Source: Paraspadella gotoi (Eukaryota > Chaetognatha). Taken from it: a stretch of 64,000 nt of DNA. Position numbers and translations under genes: made by a program. Positions 13,711-26,227 of the stretch are shown one piece after another. Where the stretch lies: contig CM119263.1 of the NCBI GenBank assembly GCA_051294375.1, forward strand, positions 6,611,645 through 6,675,644, in the 5' to 3' direction. The stretch's first letter is position 1. Every line of letters starts with the position of its first letter. The notes below the pieces were generated by a model that saw nothing but the letters and a program-made list of their open reading frames with translations, searched no databases and was not told the origin of the DNA.

Positions 13711-15379
13711 GTGTTCTCTTTCTCACGCGCACGGTTTTCCAACGCCCTCCTTATCCGCATTCATTCCCTGCACAACATTCGCGTCGTAAATTATCACAGA
13801 AATTCCTTCTCCTCTTCCCCCTTAAGTAAACCCCCCCCCCAGAACACCCCTGCACTTTCTCTCTCTTCTTTCCTCCGCTCGAACACAATTCCAGACTCCC
13901 ACGACCCAAACATGGCATCGATCCACCACGATTAACCACCCCCGCAAACTAGACCCGCATTAGGGATTTCTCTCACGCAAAAATCCCAAGCACAAGAACA
14001 TGACGGCGAATTCCCGCCATCAATGAAAACCAAGCATCCTACTAAAAAAAAATTATTAACTTCTTCCCTCGCTTCCGATGTATCGCTTCCCACCGAAACT
14101 TTTTCCGCTTATCCCTTCCCCCCTCCATGTCCCCATCCTGATTCCCCTATTTTCTCCACCCTCCCTCGCCCCCCCCCTTTCCCTCCCGCCCCCAACGGTC
14201 CCCATCTTCCTACGTCAGAGAGAATGATTTGGACGACGACCAAACGAAATATCGGGTCAGAGGGTTTAATCTGCGGAATCCCGCCCCCCTCTCCCCACTG
14301 CGCGCATCTCTGAAAACGGAGACCCATATGCGTGCGCAATGGGGGTCGCAAACGGTACGAACTGTGCCGTGCGAATTGGGAGCCACGTCATTATGTTTCA
14401 ATAATCATTAATCAATCCGTAAATCATCTTTTTTTTTTCATCTCGTTTCACATTCTTCACAATTAATATCTCATTTGATTTCACATTTTCCTCCGCTAGC
14501 GTTTCGTATTTCACTCCCTCTATTTTCACACATCACCATTCGCCGTCACTTCTATCACAGCTCCATCCTTCGCCTGCATACATCGTCACACACCCCAACT
14601 GACTCCGATCTTCCCCGCCTTGCCCCCCCCCCGCGATACGCCCACTTCGCAAAAGAGGACAAAGGAGCGAGTGAATCGTGAACGCATCGTGATTCTCGAA
14701 TCGTGATTCGTCGCGTCCGAGTTTTTTTTGCTTTCGTCTCTGTGTCTCTCCGCCAGTCGATGCCTCCGAGCGACGATAGTCCGAGGATTCGATGTATCAT
14801 AGAGTCGTTGTTGTTGTTGTGATTGTTGTTGTTGTGGTTGTCGTCGTCGTCGGCGCCGCATCGACGCATCGGAGCGAGAAAGGAACGAGTCCCTGGTCGA
14901 TCGACATCAACGTCGTTTTATGATCGTCGTCGTCGTCATTATCGGCGTCGTTTTCGTCGTCATCTTTTTAATGCTAATTGTCATATCGACGTATTGTTTA
15001 CACTTTTCCTTTTCATTCGTTTACATCGTATTAACTGTAGAATATAATGTCATAGAAACTCGGTCAAATCCGTGCAAATGTCCAATTTTTTTACAACTGC
15101 AAATTGTCCAAGTGCGATTTTGAGTAAGATTGTAGCTACAAGATTAGCCACTAGCCAGTAAACCTAACTTGTGAAAAGCGCAAAAGTGTTAAAATAATTT
15201 ACTCGTGAAAGATTTTTTAGTATTCTAACAAAAAACAAATAATACCTCTTTGACAGAGCGTTAAATAATTAAGCCAAAATCGTTTTTGTGGTTGTAACCA
15301 TCGCGCTTTTGGCGTTCGTTACGGAAAAGAGTTATGAAAATCTGAAATGAATTTGTCGCGATGAAAAATGCCAGGTGTG
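12979..15379. other. Spacer downstream of gene B; C-rich + strand at 13.7-14.65 kb
   Basis: No exon could be supported. Contents are a (GAC)n patch near 13380-13430, (TTTC)n and (CT)n microsatellites, then nearly 1 kb in which C greatly exceeds G on the plus strand with several runs of 8-10 C. After that come GTTGTT and GTCGTC repeats at 14.8-14.95 kb and AT-rich sequence. Confidence 0.6.
13480..13705. repeat. (TTTC)n and (CT)n
   Basis: TTTC units at 13480-13566, then CT units at 13630-13705. Confidence 0.9.
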
Positions 15380-18300
15380 CTAATCAAAATAAAATGTAAA
15401 TTCAGGCTCATGCACCTTTACCTTCTGTCTTTCTTTTTCTTCCTCCGCCTTTTTGGCAGATTTTTCTTCAGCCTCTTTAGCAGCTCTTTCTTCAGCCTCT
15501 TTAGCAGCTTTTTCTTCAGCCTCTTTAGCAGCTCTTTCTTCTGCCTCTTTAGCAGCTTTTTCTTCAGCCTCTTTAGCAGCTTTTTCTTCGGCCTCTTTGG
15601 CAGCTTTTTCTTCGGCCTCTTTGGCAGCTTTTTTTTCGGCCTCTTTGACAGCTTTTTCTTCTTCAATTTTCTTTAATAGCTCAGCTGTGGCTTCCTCATC
15701 CTTTCTTACAAAAAATAATAGATAAAAATTAAAAGTCTTAAAATCGTTAAAACTAAAAACCATGCTCTAAAACTCAAACTCTGGTAACTCCCATGCTAAT
15801 TGCATTTCGCTATCGAAAAAGCTTGCATAGTTAAGAAGTTAGCATAAATATCTAAAAGTTGAACATGTTCTTGGCACTTTTCAACCGGAAAGTTGTAGTT
15901 AATTGGAAATTGTAAACTAACATGCAGTAGTATATTGTTAAATTCAATACAAAGTGTTTAAAACAAAGAGTTTAGTGACATTGAATTTTCGTTTCTACCC
16001 ACAAAATTCAATGCGAAAGCAACAAGCATTTTTCTCGGGTGAAGATTCACATAAGCCGCGAGAAAAATTACGAAGACATGCCACCATGCTAGCATGCCAC
16101 CTCCTCGGGTCATTGTAGAGGCAGAAAAGAGGGCATGCGAGTTAGAAGTGAATCCAATACGACGGCAACCAACTAAAGTCTAAGATCTCCCACGAGCGAC
16201 TCCGGTATCTCGGCTCGCGGAGATGTCGTCACTACCGGCCAATTGATAACAAAAAGGGACGGAAGAGCACCTTGTTGATCACGATCTTGGAACCGGCCGC
16301 CAGAGGCGCTCCTTCCGCGGAAATGATCTTCCCCGATTCGTCGACAGAGGGCGTTGCGCCGGTGATGACGCGCTGTTCCTTCGTGACGACCTTTCCCGTC
16401 GCCTTGAAGACCTTCTGACCCTCGGCCTCCAACTTCCCGTCCGCCCTCATGGAATACTTTGTCCCGTCGAGACCCGACAGGGCGCCGTCTTCGCCAACCA
16501 CAACCACCAAACCTTCGTCGGCGGCGATCTGGGGTCGGACGGACGGATCGGTTGGGGGAATGATGATGAGGATGAGGATGAAGCGAAAATGAGAGCGAGA
16601 TAATAAAAAAAAAAGAATGAAAGTAAAAGTGTTTATATGACATTGAAATTAAAGAATATCCTTCTTGGACAGATGTTTCCTGGGTGCTTGTTGGAATTAG
16701 CTAAGACTATAACTAAGACTAATTCAGATAACTAAAAACGATTCGTTGCTACTCATGCGTGTTATCAATGTTATCTAATGTTCTGATGTAATTATTTCAT
16801 ATTATTTTTACGTGTCACAAGACCGACCCAGCTTTGATGACTTTTTCAAATACGACACTTTCATGCCACTCACGCTATCCAAAATACCATGCAAGTCAAA
16901 ACGATTATGAAATCTGAACTATAAAATCAAACCTTAATCGAACCCAAGCCAAATCTAATCTAAATAAAATATAAATCGAACCGAGAAGTAAATTTTAAAA
17001 AAACTAAATTTAAACAAAATGTAAAACCAAATCGAATCACCCGATCCACCTGTTTTTGGACCACGATTTTTGTTCCCTCTTCCACCGCGACGCCGTCAAA
17101 AGTGACGACGCAGTTCTTCCCTCCCGGCGCGCCACTTCCGGCCACGCCCCCTGGACTCAAAAACTGTCCCGAGGCGCCGACGACGACGCCATCGTCGCTC
17201 GTCAAAACTCCGTTCGGCGTCGCGCTGAAAACGGCGCCATCGAGGCCGATCAACGTTCCGTCGGATTTTATCGTCAAAAATTGCGCGGCGTCTTTTGGCT
17301 GCGAAAACGGAAGTCCAGGACTTTCTTTTTCTGGAATGGACTTTCTTTACTTTCCTTTCCCGGCCTCCCCCAAAAAAAATAGTGACAAAGGGGGACAGAG
17401 AACAGATAAACTCACATAAAGAGATGAATAAATAAAATCTATGTAGGATTCGATCCGAGAGTTCCGAGATCGAATCCTGGTCATACCTCTTATATATTAA
17501 ATTGGAAAAATCCAGGATCGAATCCTACATATATAGATAAATAGCAGATAGACAGATAAGATAGACAGATAAGATAGATAGATAGATAGATAGATAGATA
17601 CTTGATACTTGACCAGATCTATGAAGCAGGAAAAAGAAAAATCAAATTTAATTTAATTCAACATTTAAATATATATAAATTTGTATGAGTTATTATAAAC
17701 CTCAAACCCTCTGCCTTCTTTTTGAAAACCTTTCGACGAACAAAGATCTTGGCGCCGCAGTCGACCGCGACGCCGCCCACATTCAGACTTCCATCCATGA
17801 CTCCGATCGCGCCATCGAACCGGCGTCCTTCTTTCGAAATCATAGTCGTCGGCGTAGACGTGATTTCCATGGAATCGACGCCGTAAAGACTTCCGTCGTT
17901 GAGTAGACGGAAAATGGCGCCGGCGGCGTCGACGTATTCGACGCCGGTCTTCGCCAGCAAAATCTCGCCATCTTCCGTCGACTGGCGAAGCCGAGGAGAA
18001 ACAAAAGACGCAATTGATAATAGTGGGAGAAAGAATATGGAGAGAATATAAATGATTTATATTATCGGTTGTGGCAGTCGGACAGGAAAGTTATTCAAAC
18101 TAGTCGGTAGCTTTTAAACAGGCGATTATGTCTACACTCTACAGCTTTTCAACAAAAGAGCAACGAAAATAACGCTGAAACTGGCGAGCGGAATTCTGTT
18201 TTCGCTTGACATCATCGAAGACGAACGACGATCGGGGAATCTCACTCGCCCCATTAATTCGTCTCCGTATCGTCGACGCGACATCCAACGCCGCGAGGAT

Positions 18301-21300
18301 TCGTCGCGAAAATGAGTGGCGATCAAATCGTGCGATCAAGTCATGCGATTAGAGAGAAATTGTCGAATCGTGCGATTACAAAGATTACAAAGACGCAATC
18401 AAATCGCGCGACGGTGATTTACAGCAACTACAGCATTACGCGAGGGCTAAGATTTACGCGCTAGTTTCTGGAAAGCCTTGCCCCATGAACGATAATTCTA
18501 AACTTGCGAAAAAATAAAAAAAAGTGAAAGTGATTAAGATTCTAAACCAAACGAATCGGAAAGAGTTAATCCTAAATTTTTTTAAAAATAGGCGAAAATT
18601 TTATTTTTAAAAATGACAAACGTTTTCCTACAACTTGATTAACTTTTATGTTCTGACTATCCTTCTAATCGGCTTTTTCTGCACCCGAGCACCTCCACTT
18701 CAGCATCTGCCTTTGCCACAGCGCCGCAGCGCCGCACTTCCACATCTCCCACCTGCTGCTTGACGACGAACTTCCGCCCTTCCCTCAAGACCTCTCCGTC
18801 GGCCCGCGCCCGCCCGCTCTCGAAGTCGACGGCCGAATCGACGAGCTCGTTCTTGTCCGAGAGGAGCAGACCCGAAGGCCCCCAGAGCGACCCGTCCGCG
18901 CCGCGGAGAGTCCCGTTGGCCAGGACTTCGAATGCGGCGTCGGCGGCGTCGGTCAGGGCGCCCTCGACGCCGACCGTGACGTACACTCCGGCGCCTTCTG
19001 GGATCTGCGGTTTGAGGTTGACGAAGTGGTGCGAGGAAAGAGAAACGGAATGAAGTGATGAAGTGGTGGCGGAGCAAATGATGGAGAGAATGATCAAATG
19101 AGGCGATGGATCAGGGGATGAAGGTCGAAGGATGATGGGGAGTAAAGTTTAAATTAAAAATCTAAATTTAATTTACAAGTTTCAATATTTGAATTTCATC
19201 CGTGGGGATAAATATTTGTAAGATATTTTCTTCCCTGAAAAAATCTTTGATTTTAGCGATGTACTTTTCGCTGCTAAAGAATTTCATTGAAACAAATAAT
19301 TATTTATTTTATTTATCCGTGTTTTTTTTTCTTGTTTTTTTTAATAGCTCGGATGCGGTCGACTCTGAGGTAAATTATTGATAAATGGGCCCCGATTGAT
19401 AGTCTACGAAAGAGAAAATATTTTAGTCAATTTTAATCGGCTGATTCATTTAACAGTTTTTATGAAGGACGTCTAATTGTCAAAATAGAAAAATGTCTGA
19501 AGCGTCGCCGAAATTTCGTCGCCCAAGGAGGACTAAGTTGGAGGGCATTCTTCTACATCAAAGGTCGAAAAAAAACAAACAATAAACAAAGACTGAATCT
19601 CACTGATCCTGAGTTGATTTCACAGAATGATGGCGGAGGGCTGGAACCCGGGCCGCTCCTTTACCGCGCTTCCTTCCGCTCTGCGTTCTCCCACTTCGAG
19701 CACGCCCAGCTCCCGTTCTTCCCCGAAAAAGGTTCGTTCTCCTCCGGCGCGGTCTCCCATGGTGTCGTCCACTTCGGCGCTGCCATCTTCGTCTTCGCGG
19801 GCTTCAAAACATCGCGCCGCTTCGAACGCCAACAACCCTGCCGCGCCCAAGGAAGGGAATGGAACGAGCAGCGCCACGGTGCAAAAAGCGGGCGGCGCTG
19901 CGAACCGAAATGTCGCAGCCCGCAAAAATGACGGCTCCTTCAAAGCCAAAGACGTCAAAAAGTGAAATCGAAAACAAAAGAGCCAAGGAAAAAACAAAAT
20001 CAAATCGACTGATATAAAATAAAAAAGAGAGAGAAAAACAATAATTGAAAAAACTTAGGAAACAATAAACAATCGCGCTCATTATTTTTTTTTAAACAAT
20101 CAAGGAGTGATAAATGAATGACTTTTTTTTTATCGAATTCCCTTCCCATTGGGTATGGCAGCGACAGCAAAGAGATAAAGGACTCCTTACCGCGCCCTTT
20201 CCGGCCGCCGGTTTGGCTGCCGGTTTAGCCGCCGGTTTTTTGGGGTCAACTTTGGAAGCGGGGGCGGCCTTGGGATCAACCTTGGCCTTGGGATCGGGCT
20301 TTTTAGCGGCGGGCTTGGCTTCGGCCTTGGGCTCGGCCTTTGAGGACGAGGGCTTAAATTCGGCCGCCGATTCGGCCTTGGCTTCGACGACGGGCTCGGA
20401 TTCGGCCGAGACTTCGGCCGCGGCTTCGGGCTGACCGAATATAAGCTCGGGTCAACGAATTTTTGGGGAAATGAAATATCTTTGTGAAAAAACCTTTCGA
20501 GTAATATTATTATCAAGTAATATTATTATCATTTATTAAGTATTTTGTCTTAGCAAAAAGAAATATTCCGATTTCCAAACCCTGACAACTCACGGCCGGA
20601 GGTTCGGGCGGCTCGAAGGTGTTCTCGCTGACTTTGACTTCCTGGTCCCACTCGAGATGTTTGAAGTCTTCCTCCTTGAAGGTCGTCGTCGGGTCGACCA
20701 CCGCCGGAACTTCGTCTGGAGATGGAGACGGAGAAGAGTGAGACAGAAATGAAGAATGATTTTTAAAGAGGAAATCGGTTGGATTAAAGTTAAATTTAAA
20801 TTTCATATAAGTGACATATATTTGACCAGAACAATTGATAAATTCTTTCATTGCGATAATATTTTTTTCAGAATTTGCAACCAACGATTTCTCGTCCCTA
20901 ATTCGGTATTTGTATAAAATTAATATTAGTAATAAAAATAATTATTACAAAATTGATAACTTTTAATCTTAAACCGTCCGAGGAGAAATCTCTAAACATG
21001 CGAGACGAGTGATTCGCTTCAAAAACAATTTAAACAATTTAAAAACAGATAACCAGATGTTACAAGAGCAAAAGAAACTACGCCCTGGACGATCTGACGA
21101 AAGAAAAAAGAAAACAATTAGTAGACTTACACAAACAAAAGATCTTCGCGGAGAAAGAAGTCGAATGAATTTTTGTGTCCAGTTTTTTTTTCCCAATAAT
21201 CCAGAGGAAGAAAACAAAACCACAGCAAAAAAAAGAAACGAAGAAGTGTTTTTTTTTCTTATTCCTTTTGTTTAAAAAACTAAGACAGAGACAGAGAGGC

Positions 21301-21800
21301 AGAGAACGAGAGAAAAAGAGACAGAGACAGAGATAGAGAGGGCGAGGGCCTTCACGTGATGAGACATTTTCCAATTTCCAAATCCGTTTTCGTTTTTTTT
21401 GGGGGGAAAAGAACCGATTCTTGTAACCATTTAACTCGGGGCTTCTATTTGGAAAGAAGGACAAAAGGAAAGAAAAAGAGAAGTAAGGAAGGAAGGAAGG
21501 AAGGAAGGAAGGAAGGAAGGAAGGAAGGAAGGAAGGAAGGAAGGAAGGAAAGGTAGGAAGAAATGAATAAAAGTAGGAAGAAATTTGTCAGGAAAAAAAA
21601 GAAGGAATGGAAGAAATAAGAAAGAAGTAAAACAAGCCCGTCGATTGGGTCAATTTCAGCCCTTCACTGTTTTCTTGGGCCGATCATTCGGGCCAGATCT
21701 CTTTTTCTTGGCCGGAACGACCACGATTCCATTCCACCAATGGAATTGGTCTTGGTGTCGGAGGAAAAGATGCAATAATATATTGGAAAGAGAGAAAGAA

Positions 21801-21868
<68 letters not shown>

Positions 21869-24800
21869 AAAAAGAAAAGAAAAGAAAAGAAAAGAAAAGA
21901 AAAGAAAAGAAAAGAAAAGAAAAGAAAAGAAAAGAAAAGAAAAGAAAAGAAAAGGAACGAACCAACCATGAACGCGATATTTTGATTAATCCAATGCACG
22001 TCAAACGGTTAGAAAGGCGGAAAACATGATGAATATAGAAAAAAATAAAAAAGGAAAAGAAAGCAGGGGTATTTAGCCATTGGAAAAAAAAACAATATTT
22101 GGGTAAGTTTCGGCAGCAGCGTCGAAGAATAGGGAGCGAATATGCGGCGTTGACGTAACGGGCGTCGAATCGTGCAAAAATTGCATTCGTGGGGATCGAA
22201 GAAAGATGGGATTTTTGGGTTAAGAGTCGACATCGAATATTTGATCGAGTTTTATCGTTTATTTTCTATCAAATGCCGAGTGTTTTTATTGAGCTTTCAC
22301 ATGGTTTTAGGCTTTTATATTATTAAGTTTCAATTGTACTTTAATCTAAAACCTAAACTACGATGTCGAAGCCTAACTTCGAAGTAGTTGACAAAGTAAC
22401 GGAAAAGGAGCACAGTTGCATCGCTCGATTTATCTGGACAGATACGACATAAAAATTTATACAATAATAAAAGTAAGCAATGGTTTTAATTTGTCATGCA
22501 TCTCGGCATTTGATAGAGACCGATAAAGTCCATAAAATAAAAAAAATCACGCCTTATTTTATTTTTCAAATTTTTTTTTTCGGTTTTGATTCGTTTCCTT
22601 TTTTTTTTTTAATCAACCAAAGTAAATCGAAGGCGGCTTGCCTCCTAACTGTGCACCTCCTCACATTTCCTTTGCCACCTGTCGCGTCACAACCAACGCC
22701 ATCTGTCGCGCCAAACACAACGCCAAAAGCGGAGGGAAACTAGCACTACCTACCGATGAAATCTTTGGCGAAGAGGGCGGGATCCTCGGCCTCCGCCGGC
22801 GCCGACTCAGTCTGGAGAAAACAAAAGACATTTTTATTTGGCATAGTTTATTTTTTGGGGGCTTTAAACGAGAGCAATTAGCCGCGGAGGAAGGAAAGAA
22901 AAATATTAAAAACCGTATTTCCGACACTCCCTCTGTCCTCTAATGAATATCTCGGTTCTCAGATGTGAGCTACATAAAAAATTTAAAAGTTCTCTACGCT
23001 TTTCCTTTATCTTTTATTATTTTTATTAAATCATTAAATTCACCTCAGGTGGGGCGACTGGTTCGACATCCTCGTCGAAATAGTCGTCGACGTAAACGTC
23101 ATAGTAGGAGTCAACGTTATAGCCGATGGTACCGTGGCGCGGCGCGCGGCGAGTTCGGTAACTAAAACAATTAAAGAAAGTTCGGCGATCGAACGACGGA
23201 AAAGGGCTCTTGGAAAAAACTTTCATAAAATTACGTACAGCTAGAAAACTATCGAAATGAATGGAGTAAAATAATAGTCATCAATAACAAAGTTAAAATT
23301 CAATAAATATTTATCAATTTACCGATATCCGGAAGAGTAGCCGATGAAGCCTCCCTTGCCGGACATTCCCTCTTGTTCGTCTCCGGTCTAGCAAGAAATT
23401 AAAAAATGTATAATTTTTAAAAAAATAAAACAAAAGAAAAAATATAAAAAATATAAAAGCGTTTTCCAAAAACGACCGAAAGTCATTTCCGGAGAAGAAC
23501 TTCGAAAAAAAAAGGAAGTAACCTTGAGATTTATCACTTTGGACCAAAAGTCGTTATGACAACAGAACAACAAAAGAGCTCCACTTACAAGACAAAAAAA
23601 GGTTCGTTTGAGTAAAGATTTAGACAATATAAGGTTATCACATTAGTCATTGCTTACCTTGAGTTTCTTTCCTCCCCAGGCCAACCGCCTCCTCTCCACC
23701 GTCAGATCTCCGAAGTCTCCCATCAACCGACGGAATTTTTCGTCCATCACATCCTGATGTCATAAACATAATGATAGAAACTATCATCAACATCGAAATA
23801 GGATGCGTGATTGGAGTAGTTAAGTCTTAAGATGTTCTTTTTTTTTCAGTCGTCGTAGTAATTGTCTTGAAAAATGTAACCGTAGAGAAAAAGGAAAATT
23901 TTAAAGCAGTGCGTACTAATCAAGCCTTTACTAAACGGATCACGTCTAAGGGCGTGCATCACGTGCATGCGACTGACGTGCAACTTGCGTGCAATCGATG
24001 GCATTCTACCTTAAAATTCCTGTAATAATCTCTGCAAGTCGGCAGGTACTGGATTCCCTGGTCTAAGTATTCCGGATGAAGCTAAAACCCGCCAAGAAGA
24101 AAAAGTTATTTTTTTAAAGTTAAAAGCGGCGGTTAATAGTTTTTTAAGAATAATTGTCATCGTAAAAAGCCTAATCGCGTGGAAAAAACTTATATAGATT
24201 TATTAGCAAGTTTGGTCATATGAAACAAAAAGTCTTAAGAAATTAAATATTAAGAATGTGTATGATATGTGAATATCGTATAATAGCTCGAAAAAGACGA
24301 ATAATGACTGACCTCAAAGTTCCGGTAAGTGGCCATTGAGGTTGGGACTTTAGCGAAAGGATCCTCGCCCCCGTCATTGCCGGGACCGGCCTCCACCGCC
24401 AAACGCTGCCCCATGTCCAACTTGCGCTCCACGCCCTCCTCGTCCTTCCACATGGACGCGTATTTCCTGGCAAATTGAAAATAAAGATGGAAATATATAT
24501 AAATTAATTAAATATTAAATTATGGATAAGTATAGCTTTACGGTTTTGTTTAAAACCATGTCACCATATTCGACGTTCTTCTAAATTTTCCAATAATTGA
24601 AATTTACAGACTTTCGAATTAAACGAAATTCCGCCTCGGGTTTTAAACCGACAAACTTGCTGGTTTCGTGTTCGTCGCTCGATCCTGTGGATCCTGTCCG
24701 ACTCTTTTTTTTATTCTCAATTAATTAATACATAGATGCTCTGAAACATTGTACGTGTTTTCTATCTTTATGTTTTCACGTTTACATCAACTAGACTTGA

Positions 24801-25834
24801 GGACTTACTTCTTGAGTCCTTCGACGAGAACTTCTTGAGAGTTGATGTTGTCCTGAATTTGCTTCATCTTCAACTCGCGCATCTTTTGTCCGATCTTCAG
24901 CAGAATGTCCTCCTCCTGATCGCGGCGCTTCAGAGACTGTCCGAGAAAACAAAAGACATCCGCTATGAACGAAGTTATCAATTCACATATAAATACCAAA
25001 TACAAAAAAAAACCTTTCTCTCTTTCTTTCTTTTCAGTTTTCATAACATTAACATTAATATTAACATTTCTTTATCTACAATCAAGATATTTAATCAATG
25101 CAAAGACGATTGCAGCCGAACCTCGTAGTCGTCCTTCATCTTGATGGATCTCTTTTCCTTGGATTTCCAGTAGGAGCTGAGTCCAGAGGTCTTCCAGTTG
25201 GAAGTCGACTCGAAATAAGGAAGAAGTTTCCTGACAAACCGTTTGACATTATTTACAATAACGTTATCAAATTTAACGATCGATTTTATTTCAGCCGTGC
25301 ATCATTCTTTCATGAAATAAAATAAAAACCGCTACACAACTATTGATTATTTGCCCTCACCTGTAAACGTGAACCATGTCCTCGGGAACATAGTCGGAAT
25401 AGTAAGGGTAGTAAGGGACAAGCTGCTTGTAGAAAGGCAGAAGATCCGCGGGGATTCGGTTGAGGAAGGCGCTTCCTTTGGCTGAAGAGAGGATCGAGAA
25501 GGGAAACCGAAATTTGGGTGAGGAAAAGGTCAGGGATTGAAGGATCAGGGCTCAGTACAAATATCTCCCATTCACGCATGCAGTCACACGATTTTGTTCA
25601 CAGTTTTAGTCAGGAATTTAATCAGCTCCAACCAAACAGTATTCCTCTCTCTTCCGATCCCGATTCCGAGTCACGCCTGTCACGTTACACTTGTCTCGTT
25701 TGCTACGTCAAACTTCCAACTTGTCATCCAATCCAACTCATACCGTCTCTCTCGTTCACACCTGGTTTTTGGCTGGGTTCGCGCGAGGCGTGAGCGGATT
25801 GGGAGACGGGAGCGGATTGCGACGCCGACGCCAT
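15380..25834 (-). CDS. Gene B: ~1,000-aa repeat protein, paralogue of gene A
   Basis: Exons 1-11: 25834-25762 (ATG, MASASQSAPVSQ), 25481-25361, 25230-25122, 24936-24809, 24466-24313, 23753-23658, 23387-23323, 23161-23044, 22811-22754, 21750-21668, 21444-21356. Later exons: 20715-20594, 20430-20191 (Ala/Lys/Pro-rich), about 19837-19665, 19004-18753, 17981-17730, 17330-17050, 16528-16271, 15700-15422. Phases agree from exon 1 to 11 and across most later joins. Joins after 21356 and after 19665 are unresolved, probably one small missing exon each. The N-terminal third has FLNRIPADLLPFYKQLVPYY, ATYRNFE and GYSSGYRYRTRRAP. Four ~84-residue repeats follow, then a KAAKEAEE helix. The last exon either reads through its donor to a stop at 15380 (FTFYFD) or splices onward. 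The family is not recognised. Confidence 0.82.
15453..15660 (-). repeat. 24-bp coding tandem repeat (KAAKEAEE octapeptide)
   Basis: About eight units of a 24-bp repeat lie in frame in the last exon of gene B and give K/R-A-A-K-E-A-E-E repeats. The charge spacing fits a single alpha-helix. Third-position variation between units (AAG/AAA, GAA/GAG) suggests the protein repeat is maintained and not freshly expanded. Confidence 0.85.
17442..17529. mobile_element. Small palindromic insertion present only in copy 2
   Basis: TGTAGGATTCGATCC (17442-17456) is the exact reverse complement of GGATCGAATCCTACA (17515-17529). A third GATCGAATCC at 17468-17477 also pairs with the left arm. The matching place in copy 1 (about 1910-1920) lacks this block. 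It looks like a short hairpin insertion that is polymorphic between haplotypes. The GATTCGATCC core resembles a tRNA B box, so a tRNA fragment origin is possible. Confidence 0.6.
17541..17600. repeat. (GATA)n, copy 2
   Basis: Short GATA/GACA microsatellite just right of the palindromic insertion. Confidence 0.85.
21481..21551. repeat. (GGAA)n
   Basis: Near-pure GGAA microsatellite in a gene B intron. The cleaner repeat here than in copy 1 supports copy 2 being the polished sequence. Confidence 0.9.
21787..21955. repeat. (GAAA)n then (GAAAA)n
   Basis: Pure GAAA units followed by pure GAAAA units in a gene B intron. They give spurious KERKKERK and FLFFSF reading frames. Confidence 0.9.
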
Positions 25835-26005
25835 CGTTGAGTCGACGCGTGAGTCAGCGGATTTAGAAAAAAAAGGAAAACAAAAGACAAAAGTTTTTAT
25901 TAATGAAAAAAAAAGGCCACAAAAATTCGTCCGACTTCTTTCTCCCGTGAGTCGGTGTTGCTGACTGAATTCACATTCAAAACTCGCGACTACGAGCCCC
26001 CGCGA

Positions 26006-26012
26006 CTCTCTT

Positions 26013-26075
<63 letters not shown>
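26006..26075. repeat. (CT)n, copy 2
   Basis: Pure CT tract about 170 bases upstream of the gene B start codon (minus strand), so it lies in the promoter or 5'UTR. Confidence 0.9.
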
Positions 26076-26078
<3 letters not shown>

Positions 26079-26227
26079 GATCTATGATTTCAAGCAAAAT
26101 TATTGGCGTAACATCGATACCGTTGTAACCTTGTTAACGCAAAGGAGAAACGACGGCCATGTTAACTAAATCGTCGTCATGACAACAGTTTTTTTTTTAA
26201 ATTTCAACCACCGACGATAACGTGTCA

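Larger units (their letters stand above)
16271..19004 (-). other. Four-copy ~84-residue repeat domain of gene B
   Basis: Exons 19004-18753 (252 nt), 17981-17730 (252 nt), 17330-17050 (281 nt as assembled) and 16528-16271 (258 nt) each encode one repeat. Each is phase 0 at both ends, except that the third is one base short. Shared core: a hydrophobic lead, then A-x-F-x4-[ND]-G-[TS]-L-x-G-x-D-G (FEVLANGTLRGADG; FRLLNDGSLYGVD; FLTIKSDGTLIGLDG; YSMRADGKLEAEG). Each repeat closes with G-x-x-V-x-x-G-x-K-hydrophobic-x-V (EGRKFVV; CGAKIFV; EGTKIVV; AGSKIVI). The alternating hydrophobic and Gly/Asp turns suggest beta-hairpins. I cannot match it to a named family. Confidence 0.75.

Noticed and set aside
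19627-19965. 112-codon plus-strand ORF beginning MMAEGWNPGRSF
   Set aside because: Opposite strand to a gene B exon that splices in phase and ends at a good donor (GTAAAG). The frame is open on both strands because the region is GC-rich.
21585-22004. Lys/Glu- and Phe/Leu-rich ORFs on both strands
   Set aside because: Translations of (GAAA)n and (GAAAA)n.
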